Below, one piece after another: positions 8,855 through 15,995 of a stretch of DNA of 64,000 bases. The DNA is from Amycolatopsis sp. 2-15. GTDB lineage: Bacteria > Actinomycetota > Actinomycetes > Mycobacteriales > Pseudonocardiaceae. The position numbers were made by a program, and so were the translations under genes. The notes beneath the pieces are model-generated. The model ran no database searches. It had not been told where the DNA came from and saw only the letters and a list, made by a program, of their open reading frames with translations. Location of the stretch: the NCBI RefSeq assembly GCF_030285625.1, contig NZ_CP127294.1, positions 3,606,001 to 3,670,000 of the forward strand, written 5' to 3'. The first letter of the stretch is position 1. The number at the start of each line of letters is the position of its first letter.

Positions 8855-9337
8855 ATGACGGACGCACGCTGGCTCGATGAGCGCGAGTTGCACGTCTGGA
8901 AGCTGTTCCACCTGCTCCAGCGGTCGCTGAACGGCGCCATCGACCGGCAGCTCGTGCGCGACGCGGGGCTCTCGGGCCCGGACTACACGCTGATGGTGCC
9001 GCTTTCCGAGGCCCCCGGCGACGTGCTGCGCATGCGCGACCTCGGGATGCAGATCCGGTGGGATCGCAGCCGGCTGTCGCACCACGTGAGCCGGATGGAG
9101 AAACGCGGCCTCGTCACGCGCGAGGACTGCTCGGACGACGCGCGCGGTGCGATGGTGCGCCTCACCCCGGCCGGGCGCGAAGCCATCGAGGCGGCGGCGC
9201 CCGAGCACGTGGAGACCGTGCGGCGATACTTCTTCGAGCAGGTCAAACCCGACGAGCTCGAGGTGCTGGAACGCGTCTTCGCCCGCATGGCCTCGCGCCT
9301 TAACGCGGACGACGAAGACGGCCCCTGTACGAGGTAA
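8855..9337 (+). CDS. MarR-family regulator
   Basis: A 160-residue winged-helix regulator with recognition helix WDRSRLSHHVSRMEKRGLV (residues about 69-87) and wing REDCSDDARGAMVRLT. The short AT-richer stretch CAACAAATTGGGTAGACT lies just before its ATG and probably includes promoter or operator bases. Eleven bases separate its stop from a TetR gene, so the two regulators may be co-transcribed. Its target is not evident; nearest candidates are the downstream TetR and FAD monooxygenase. Confidence 0.9.
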   Translation: MTDARWLDERELHVWKLFHLLQRSLNGAIDRQLVRDAGLSGPDYTLMVPLSEAPGDVLRMRDLGMQIRWDRSRLSHHVSRMEKRGLVTREDCSDDARGAMVRLTPAGREAIEAAAPEHVETVRRYFFEQVKPDELEVLERVFARMASRLNADDEDGPCTR

Positions 9338-9347
9338 AGTCGGCTTC

Positions 9348-9998
9348 GTGGCCAAAACGCGCGAGAAGCTCAGCCGCGACACGATCGTCGACGGCGCGCT
9401 CGCCCTGGCCGATCGCGAGGGCCTCGACGCGCTGACGATCCGCCGCCTCGCGCAGGACCACGGCGTCACGCCCATGGCGCTGTACTGGCACTTCAAGGAC
9501 AAGCACGAGCTTGTGGCTGGCCTGGCCGAACGCCTGCTGGCGGACGTGTCGCTGCCGGATTCCGAGGGCACCTGGGACGCGCGGTTGCGGGCCGCGCTCG
9601 TGGCGGTGCTCGCCGCGGTGCGCCCCCACCCCGCGGTCGCCGGCCTTGTCCCGCCCCGAATCCTCGAGTCCGACGCCGGCCTCACCGTGGCCGACCACGT
9701 GCTCGGCCTGCTGCGCGAAGCCGGTTTCACGGCCGAAGAAGCCGCGGAGCTCGGCGGTTACCTGCTGTGGGCCGGCGTGACCCTCGTGACGGCCGAGCCT
9801 GGCGCCACCGACGTGCATCCCGCGGCCACACGCGACGAGGCCGTGGAGCGCAAGCGGGTCGCGCTGGCGGCGTTGTCGCCCGAGCGCTTCCCGAACGTCT
9901 CGGCTGCCGCCGACGCGCTCGCCGCGTGTGGCGACGAGGATTCGTACTTCGCGCGCGGCGTCGACCTGCTGGTTGCGGGCGTTCGCGGCCTGCGCTGA
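9348..9998 (+). CDS. TetR-family regulator, TetR-like C-terminal domain
   Basis: A 216-residue regulator. The GTG at 9348 is chosen because it gives the compact start VAKTREKLSRDTIVDGAL, whereas upstream in-frame starts lie inside the previous gene. The HTH reads LTIRRLAQDHGVTPMALYWHF. The C-terminal half resembles the tetracycline-repressor-type ligand domain. An FAD monooxygenase gene follows on the same strand after 122 bases, suggesting a repressor/detoxification-enzyme pair, but this is positional inference. Confidence 0.88.
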   Translation: MAKTREKLSRDTIVDGALALADREGLDALTIRRLAQDHGVTPMALYWHFKDKHELVAGLAERLLADVSLPDSEGTWDARLRAALVAVLAAVRPHPAVAGLVPPRILESDAGLTVADHVLGLLREAGFTAEEAAELGGYLLWAGVTLVTAEPGATDVHPAATRDEAVERKRVALAALSPERFPNVSAAADALAACGDEDSYFARGVDLLVAGVRGLR

Positions 9999-10120
9999 CG
10001 GTCGCGTCGATCCGGCTGACCACCGCGCACGAACACCGTCAGCGCACCGTGCGGGCGTGGTCAGCGCCGGGCCGCAGTCTTGCGTCATCGAAAGCCGAAC
10101 CCCGAGAAGGGACTCCAGCG

Positions 10121-11308
10121 ATGACCAAGACCGTGCTCGTTTCCGGTGCCAGCGTGGCAGGGCCGTCGGCCGCTTTCTGGCTGCACCACCACGGCTACTC
10201 CGTGACCGTCGTCGAGGCGGCGCCGGCGTTGCGGCCCGGCGGCCAGGCTGTGGACTTCCGCGGCGAGCAGATGAAGCTGATCGACGCGATGGGGCTCACC
10301 GAGGAGCTGCGCAAGTACGAGACCGCGATGGGCGACCAGCTGCTGCTGAACGCCGCGGGCAAGCCGATCGTGACCGTACCCAGCTCGTTCGCCAGCGGCG
10401 AGCTCGAGATCCTGCGCGGCGACCTCGCCCGCATCCTCTACGAGCGCACCCGGGACTACACCGAGTACGTGTTCGGCGACCGCGTCACTTCGCTGACCGA
10501 GACGGCCGAAGGTGTCGAGGTGACCTTCCGCCACGGCGCGCCCCGCCGGTTCGACCTGGTGGTCGGCGCGGACGGGATGCACTCGGGGGTGCGTACGGCC
10601 GCGTTCGGCGCGGAGGCGCGCTTCCGCAAGGACCTCGGTTACCACGTCGCCGCGTTCACCGCGCCCAACCACCTCGGGCTCGACCACAGCGGCCTGATCT
10701 TCAACGAGCCTGGCCGCGGCGCGATGGTCTACAGCGGCCGCGACGGCGACACCGTCACCGTCATCCTGTATTTCCGCGGCGACCCGCGCGGTTACGGCCG
10801 GCCGGACCCCGAGCGGCAGAAGGAGATCGTGGCCGACGTTTTCGCCGGCGCGGGCTGGGAGATGCAGCGCCTGCTGAGCGCGATCGACGACGCGCCGGAC
10901 CTGTACTTCGACACCATCGGCCAGATCAGCGTCGACAAGTGGTCGAAGGGCCGCGTGGTGCTGCTCGGCGACGCCGCGTGGTGCGCCGGCCCCGGCGGCT
11001 CCGGCACGGGTCTGGCCATGATGGGCGCGCAGATCCTCGCCGGTGAGCTGGCGGCCGCGAACGGCGACCACGTGGCGGCGTTCGAGAATTACGAGCAGCG
11101 CCTGCGCAAGCCGGCGCACATCGGCCACAAGAACGGTGCCGGCTCGGGCGGGTTCCTCGTACCGGAGAACGAGAAGAAGCTGCGCAGCCGCAACCGGATG
11201 TACCGCATGCTGACCGGCCCCGTGTTCGGGAAGGTGTTCGAATACATGAGCACCCGGGCGGCGAACGCGATGCAGTACCAGGAGTACACCGGCAAGGTCG
11301 CGGGCTGA
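10121..11308 (+). CDS. FAD-dependent monooxygenase (PHBH/TetX-like)
   Basis: A 395-residue flavoprotein hydroxylase expected to use NAD(P)H, oxygen and FAD to hydroxylate a planar or aromatic substrate in the cytoplasm. It has the N-terminal dinucleotide motif VSGASVAGPSAAFWL followed by VVEAAP, a mid-protein VVGADGMHS near residue 150, and the FAD-ribityl motif VVLLGDAAWCAGPGGSGTGLAM near 285. The start ATG follows CGAGAAGGGACTCC. The upstream TetR gene makes drug or metabolite inactivation plausible. It could equally be a biosynthetic hydroxylase. Confidence 0.88.
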   Translation: MTKTVLVSGASVAGPSAAFWLHHHGYSVTVVEAAPALRPGGQAVDFRGEQMKLIDAMGLTEELRKYETAMGDQLLLNAAGKPIVTVPSSFASGELEILRGDLARILYERTRDYTEYVFGDRVTSLTETAEGVEVTFRHGAPRRFDLVVGADGMHSGVRTAAFGAEARFRKDLGYHVAAFTAPNHLGLDHSGLIFNEPGRGAMVYSGRDGDTVTVILYFRGDPRGYGRPDPERQKEIVADVFAGAGWEMQRLLSAIDDAPDLYFDTIGQISVDKWSKGRVVLLGDAAWCAGPGGSGTGLAMMGAQILAGELAAANGDHVAAFENYEQRLRKPAHIGHKNGAGSGGFLVPENEKKLRSRNRMYRMLTGPVFGKVFEYMSTRAANAMQYQEYTGKVAG

Positions 11309-11312
11309 GAGG

Positions 11313-11343
11313 TTGCCTTGACGCGCACGTCAAGGTCTACCGT
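11313..11343 (+). promoter_or_regulatory. MerR-type promoter with spacer operator
   Basis: A perfect inverted repeat, CCTTGAC-N6-GTCAAGG, spans 11316-11335. It lies between a possible -35 TTGCCT (11313) and a -10-like CTACCG (11338) about 19 bp apart. An operator inside an over-long 19-bp spacer is the signature of MerR/SoxR-family promoters, which are activated by DNA untwisting. It directly precedes the MerR gene, so autoregulation of the MerR-thioredoxin operon is the inference. Confidence 0.65.
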
Positions 11344-11350
11344 CGAACGC

Positions 11351-11746
11351 ATGCGGATCGGCGAGCTCGCCCGGCGGGCGGGGACGACACCACGGGCGCT
11401 GCGCTTCTACGAGGCGCAGGGGCTGCTGCCGGCGGGGCGGGCGGCGAACGGGTACCGGGACTACGACGAGGGCGACCTGCGGCTGGTCAGCGAGATCCAG
11501 ACGCTGCGCACGGTCGGATTCACCCTCGAAGACACCCGCCCGTTCGTCGACTGCCTGCGCACCGGTCACGAGTCCGGCGACGCCTGCCCGGCTTCGGTCG
11601 AGGTGTACCGGCGCAAGCTCGAGGAAGTCGAGAAGTGCCTGGCCGACCTCGGCGCCGTGCGGACCGCGTTGATGGACAAGCTCGCCGGGGCTTCGGCCCG
11701 GCACGACCCCTGCCGGCTCGAAACGTCCGCCGAGGAGATCCGATGA
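11351..11746 (+). CDS. MerR-family redox or metal-type regulator
   Basis: A 131-residue regulator starting at MRIGELARRAGTTPRALRFYEAQGLL, the canonical MerR winged helix; the in-frame start at 11318 would overlap the operator and is rejected. A dimerisation helix follows (VEVYRRKLEEVEKCLADL). Three cysteines (DCL, DACP, EKCL) and one near the end (DPCRLE) could sense metal or oxidant. The stop overlaps the ATG of a thioredoxin gene (ATGA), so the two proteins are translationally coupled and a redox signal is likely. Confidence 0.9.
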   Translation: MRIGELARRAGTTPRALRFYEAQGLLPAGRAANGYRDYDEGDLRLVSEIQTLRTVGFTLEDTRPFVDCLRTGHESGDACPASVEVYRRKLEEVEKCLADLGAVRTALMDKLAGASARHDPCRLETSAEEIR

Positions 11747-12072
11747 CCACCGATGCGACCTTCGCCGCCGACGTCCTCGACCACGACAAGCCGGTGCTCG
11801 TGGACTTCTGGGCCGAGTGGTGCCCACCGTGCCGGATGATCGCGCCGGTGCTGGCCGAGATCGCGGCCGAGCGGGCGGATTCCCTGACGGTGCGCCAGAT
11901 CGACACCGACCTGAACCCCGAGACGGCGCGGAAGTACCAGGTCATGTCGCTGCCCACGCTCATCCTGTTCCGCGGTGGCGAACCGGTGCACACCATCGTC
12001 GGCGCCCGCTCGAAGGCCCGGCTGCTCGCCGAGCTCGACAACGTTTTGGGAACCACCCCCGCCATCCGGTGA
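11743..12072 (+). CDS. Thioredoxin
   Basis: A 109-residue thioredoxin with FWAEWCPPCRM in the usual place (about residues 21-31) and the cis-proline loop MSLPTLILF. WCPPC differs from the general WCGPC at the second variable residue, which shifts redox potential in studied family members. It is encoded directly behind, and overlapping, a MerR regulator. It therefore probably forms an inducible rather than housekeeping thioredoxin, acting in cytoplasmic disulfide repair. Confidence 0.92.
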   Translation: MTTDATFAADVLDHDKPVLVDFWAEWCPPCRMIAPVLAEIAAERADSLTVRQIDTDLNPETARKYQVMSLPTLILFRGGEPVHTIVGARSKARLLAELDNVLGTTPAIR

Positions 12073-12125
12073 AAACCCGGCCGACCCGGTAGAAAATGGT
12101 TATGGACCACACCGGGGAGGCAACC

Positions 12126-12773
12126 GTGAACACCCTCGTGCGCTCGTTCCTCTTCCTCCGCCGCGCGATCGGCGTGCTCGGCCTCGCGCTGCCGTTCGTC
12201 GTGATCCTCGGCAAGGAACTGCTGCAAGGCGGCGGCCTGCAGGGCTCGCTGAGCGGCTACTACTACAGCGATATGCGCAACGTCTTCGTCGGCACGATGT
12301 GCGCCATCGGCGTTTTCCTCGTCTCCTACCGGGGTTACGGCCGGATCGACGACATCGCCGGCAACATCGCGGCGGTCGCGGCCATCGGAGTCGCGCTCTT
12401 CCCGACCAGCCCGGCGTCGCCGACGGGGACCGAGCGCGCGATCGGCGTGGCCCATCTGGTGTTCGCCGGCATCTTCTTCCTGACGCTGGCCTTCTTCTGC
12501 TTCTTCCTGTTCACCAAGTCCGACGATCCGTCGCCGACCTCACGCAAAGGCGCGCGCAACGTCGTCTACCGCGTGTGCGGCGGCGTAATGCTGGCGGCGC
12601 TCGCGCTGATCGTGATCGACGGGCTCTTCTTCGACGCGGCCACGGCTTCGCTGCACCCGACGGTGTGGCTGGAATCCCTCGCGGTGATCGCGTTCGGCGT
12701 CTCGTGGCTGGTGAAGGGCGAGGCACTGCTGGCCGACCTGCCGCACGACCGCACGGAAATGGTCGAGGCCTGA
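12126..12773 (+). CDS. Multi-pass membrane protein, function unknown
   Basis: A 215-residue integral membrane protein with six hydrophobic segments. The GTG at 12126 is preferred because GGGGAGG lies just upstream at 12114-12120; an in-frame start at 12096 adds ten polar residues. A conserved-looking feature is the YYYSDMRNVFVGTMCAIG segment after the first membrane helix, reminiscent of DUF998-type proteins, but the family is not certain. It follows thioredoxin by 53 bases and may be co-transcribed. Confidence 0.75.
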   Translation: MNTLVRSFLFLRRAIGVLGLALPFVVILGKELLQGGGLQGSLSGYYYSDMRNVFVGTMCAIGVFLVSYRGYGRIDDIAGNIAAVAAIGVALFPTSPASPTGTERAIGVAHLVFAGIFFLTLAFFCFFLFTKSDDPSPTSRKGARNVVYRVCGGVMLAALALIVIDGLFFDAATASLHPTVWLESLAVIAFGVSWLVKGEALLADLPHDRTEMVEA

Positions 12774-12794
12774 GTCCACATCAGACGGACGACG

Positions 12795-13928
12795 TCAGCT
12801 CAATCGGCCATACGCGGCCGAAACCTGCGTGAGCCAATCGACTTCCGCGGCGAAGGTCTTGGCGTCGTGGTCGTCGAAGCTGCCGTTGTCCTGACTGCGT
12901 GCCGGGGTGACACCGGAGTTCTTGGCCCGCAGCGCGTGCTTGATCTTCGTGGCCTCGACCAGCGCCTGGTCCGCCGGTTCGGCCGGGGAGGACTCGGCGC
13001 GGTCCATGTACGGGCGCAGCGCCCGCCAGCCGTCGCGGATCTCGATCACGCGGCGGTGCAGGCGGTAGTGCAGGTCGGACCACTGGCGGTCGGCGCTGGA
13101 CGGCGGCTCCAGCGCGATGCCCGGCGACGACTCGTAGAGCGAGTGCCACAGCGGGTAGAGCGCGCGGTAAGAACTGTAGTTCCGGCCCCACGCAAGGAGG
13201 TTCGACACGTGCCCGCCCCACGACGGCATGGTCAGCCCCAGCGACACGATCACGATGCCGAGCGCGCTGAACAGCGACGCCGCGATCGCCCACTGCCCGA
13301 CCGACAGACCGAACATGGGGCTCACGATGTTCACCGTGCGCGCGGCGCAGTAGAGGAACAGCACCACCGCGCCGGCCGCGAGCATCCGCAAAGCACGGCG
13401 CAGCCACGGTTTCGTGGTGCTTCGTGCGTACGGGATGCACTGGTGGTAGATCGTCACGCACGGCACGGCCTGCGAAACGATGAACAGCAGCAGGTAGACG
13501 AGGATGACGGGGTCGCTGCTGCCGGTGCCGAACGCCGACGCCGGTGTGCCGGGGCGGTTGCCGATGAAGAACAACGCCGTGAGGACCACGCACAGCACGA
13601 CGCCGGCGATGATCCACGCCCGGATCGCGCGCCGCACCTCCGAGAGCGGGTTCGCCCACTGCATCAGCAGGACCTGCGCGCTGATGCAGTAGGCGACCGC
13701 CGAGAGGTGCAGCACGAGGATGGCCAGGTTCTGCACGCCGAAGAACGTGACGACGCTGAGCGACACCGCCCCCATCGTGAACGTGAGGCACTGCAGTACC
13801 AGCGTCACCATCATCGTGACGTACCCGATGTCACCCCAGCCGCGCCGGATCGACGCCAGCTTGTAGAGGAACGCGGCGTACGACGACACCGCGGACGACG
13901 CGAAGAGCACGATCTTCAGCGCGTTCAC
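12795..13928 (-). CDS. MAB_1171c-like membrane protein
   Basis: A 377-residue protein with about seven N-terminal membrane segments (residues 1-230) and a soluble, Arg/Glu-rich C-terminal half (about 250-377). The pattern (short membrane entry, LSVGQWAIAASLFSALGIV, then YRALYPLWHSLYES...LHYRLHRRVIEIRDGWRALRPY) matches the actinobacterial MAB_1171c putative-transporter family. Its biochemical role is unknown. The GTG start lies 31 bases after a TetR gene on the same strand, so these two probably form an operon. Confidence 0.82.
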   Translation of the reverse strand: MNALKIVLFASSAVSSYAAFLYKLASIRRGWGDIGYVTMMVTLVLQCLTFTMGAVSLSVVTFFGVQNLAILVLHLSAVAYCISAQVLLMQWANPLSEVRRAIRAWIIAGVVLCVVLTALFFIGNRPGTPASAFGTGSSDPVILVYLLLFIVSQAVPCVTIYHQCIPYARSTTKPWLRRALRMLAAGAVVLFLYCAARTVNIVSPMFGLSVGQWAIAASLFSALGIVIVSLGLTMPSWGGHVSNLLAWGRNYSSYRALYPLWHSLYESSPGIALEPPSSADRQWSDLHYRLHRRVIEIRDGWRALRPYMDRAESSPAEPADQALVEATKIKHALRAKNSGVTPARSQDNGSFDDHDAKTFAAEVDWLTQVSAAYGRLS

Positions 13929-13959
13929 ACCAGACCACCCCAGTTGCGGAACTCGAGAT

Positions 13960-14676
13960 TCAGGCGTTCACTGCCTCGCGCCGGCTGTCTTCGAGCGGCA
14001 CGGCCAGGCCGACGGCTTCCGCCGCCACGGCCACCGCGTAGTCGAAGAAGGCCGACTGGTCGGCAACGCTGTCGTGCGTACGGCTGAAAACCTGGAACAC
14101 CAGCAGGCCGATCAGGTTGCTCCACAGCACGATCCCGCGTTCGAGCAGATCGCCGTAGGGAGCCTCGGGCTGTCCGCCGAAGAGCGCGACGGCCTCGGCG
14201 GTCACGAGCGTCGGACCGGGCAGCGGCCGGCTCGGCGGCGTGAGGGATCCGGTCGCCAGCGCGGAACGCAGTACCGCGGCGAGCGCGGCGGGCGTGCGCG
14301 AAGCCGGGCCCACCGTGGTCTCCGGTGCCGCGTAGCCGGGCACGGGCGAGCCGTAGAGCAAGGCGAACTCGGCCGGGTTGGCGAGCGACCATTCGCGCAA
14401 TGCGCGAGTGACGGCCAGCAGGCGCGCGCCCGGGTCCGTTTCCCGCTCGCCGGGATCGGCCTGTTCCATGGCCTCGCCGGAGGCGTTGTAGGCGTCGATG
14501 ATCAATGCGGTCAGGAGATCGTCACGATCACCGAAAAACGGTTGCACCTCGGCCACGGTCACGCCACTTCCGACGGCCACCGTCTGCAGCGTCAGACCGG
14601 TCGCACCGGCCTCGGCGAGCTGACGGCGAGCCGTGTCCTTGACGAGCCGGGGGAGATCTTCAGAAGACATAGGCAT
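13960..14676 (-). CDS. TetR-family regulator
   Basis: A 238-residue regulator. The HTH is LTLQTVAVGSGVTVAEVQPFFGDRDDLL, a slightly diverged version of the family motif; the C-terminal part (REWSLANPAEFALLYGSPVPGY) is of the WHG/TetR_C_13 type. The start could be the first Met or the third residue pair later (MSSED). It precedes the MAB_1171c-like gene in the same direction. A palindrome lies in the divergent region shared with the epimerase-like gene. Confidence 0.87.
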   Translation of the reverse strand: MPMSSEDLPRLVKDTARRQLAEAGATGLTLQTVAVGSGVTVAEVQPFFGDRDDLLTALIIDAYNASGEAMEQADPGERETDPGARLLAVTRALREWSLANPAEFALLYGSPVPGYAAPETTVGPASRTPAALAAVLRSALATGSLTPPSRPLPGPTLVTAEAVALFGGQPEAPYGDLLERGIVLWSNLIGLLVFQVFSRTHDSVADQSAFFDYAVAVAAEAVGLAVPLEDSRREAVNA

Positions 14677-14852
14677 CCTTGTCGGAACTGTCCATGATCG
14701 GCGACCCTACACCAACGCTCGTCGGCCGCCTAGAGTCCGAAAAGCGGCTCCGGCCACCGGGAACACGGCGCTGAAGAGGAGTGAGAATTCTCTGTGAATC
14801 GGATTAATCGCGAGCCTTTTCACGATGGGGTCTTGAGGCGTCCGAGGGGTTA

Positions 14853-14866
14853 CGGACAACTGTCCG
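14853..14866. promoter_or_regulatory. Palindrome CGGACA-AC-TGTCCG
   Basis: A perfect 14-bp palindrome in the 268-bp region between the TetR gene and the divergently transcribed epimerase-like gene. A degenerate copy (TCGGAACTGTCCA, 14682-14694) sits directly before the TetR start. One site near each start is what a TetR autoregulator controlling both directions would show; binding is inferred. Confidence 0.45.
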
Positions 14867-14944
14867 AAGAAGTTCGCCGTGAACCCGAAGTTACGGATAC
14901 CTGAAATGCCAATCCCGCTCACCGGGCTGACTATGGTGTGGCGC

Positions 14945-15886
14945 ATGAGTCTTCACGTGGTGATCGGGTTCGGCCCGGCGGGAGCGGCGACGGCGAGGCT
15001 GCTCGCCGAACGGGGCGAGCGGGTGAAGGTGATCGGCAGGTCGCCGCGGCCCGAGGAGCCGGGGCTTGAGCACGTGGTGCTCGACGCGACCGACAGCGCC
15101 GCGCTGACCGATGCGGCCGAGGGTGCTGACGCGATTTACCAGTGCGCGAGCCCGCCGTATCACCGGTGGACACGCGACTGGCCGCCGCTGGCCGACGCCA
15201 CCGCCGCGGCGGCCGAGGCGACCGGCGCCGTGCTCGTGGCGCTGGGGAACCTGTACGGCTACGGGCCCGTCGAAGGGCCGATCACCGAAGACCTGCCGCT
15301 CGAGGCGACGGGACCCAAGGGCCGCGTGCGCGTGCAGCTGTGGAAGCAGCTGCACGATCTGCACGAGCAGGGCCGGATTCGCGCCGCCGAGGTGCGGGCT
15401 TCGGACTTCTTCGGCCCGGGCGTGACCGACGGCGGGCACCTGGGCGCGCGCGTGGTGCCGGCGGTGCTCAAGGGGCGCAAGGTTCAGGTGATGGGCGACC
15501 CGGACGCGCCGCACAGCTGGACCTACCTCCCGGACGTCGCGCGCACGCTGGTGCGCGTTGCCGCGGAGGAGAAGGCGTGGGGCCGCGCGTGGCACGTGCC
15601 GACGCTGCCGGCGCGTTCGTCGCGCGTGATGGTCGGCGTGCTGTGCGAAGCGGCGCGCGTGCCACCGGTCGGTGTACAACGGCTTCCGGCGCCGTTGCTG
15701 CGGATGGCCGCCCTGGTTTCGCCCTTGCTGCGGGAACTGCAGGAGGTGAGCTACCAGTTCGACCGCCCGTTCGTGGTGGATTCCCGTGCCTTCACGGAAT
15801 TCTCGGGCGAGGAAGCCACCCCGCTCGGCGAGCAGGCGGCGGCGACGGTGAGCTGGTGGCGTGATCGGTTGGCTACCGAGGGTTGA
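14945..15886 (+). CDS. NAD-dependent epimerase/dehydratase family protein (SDR)
   Basis: A 313-residue extended-SDR protein. The N-terminal nucleotide-binding glycine motif is IGFGPAGAATARLLAERG, a variant of GxxGxxG. The mid part has ALGNLYGYGPVEGPITED, where Tyr in the YGYG segment is the probable active-site tyrosine region, followed by FFGPG. Start ATG 14945 fits the fold; earlier in-frame codons add a non-conserved tail. It lies 109 bases before the PKS-oxoamine synthase on the same strand, so it could reduce or epimerise that product, but similar proteins also occur alone. Confidence 0.85.
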   Translation: MSLHVVIGFGPAGAATARLLAERGERVKVIGRSPRPEEPGLEHVVLDATDSAALTDAAEGADAIYQCASPPYHRWTRDWPPLADATAAAAEATGAVLVALGNLYGYGPVEGPITEDLPLEATGPKGRVRVQLWKQLHDLHEQGRIRAAEVRASDFFGPGVTDGGHLGARVVPAVLKGRKVQVMGDPDAPHSWTYLPDVARTLVRVAAEEKAWGRAWHVPTLPARSSRVMVGVLCEAARVPPVGVQRLPAPLLRMAALVSPLLRELQEVSYQFDRPFVVDSRAFTEFSGEEATPLGEQAAATVSWWRDRLATEG

Positions 15887-15995
15887 CCTGCGGTCGGGGA
15901 TTTTCGCACGAATTCCGGGACGCCCTTGAAAATCCGATCGACACGGGGCAATCTCTCACCTACTGGGTGGGCGATCGGCGCGAGGAAGTTCTGTG

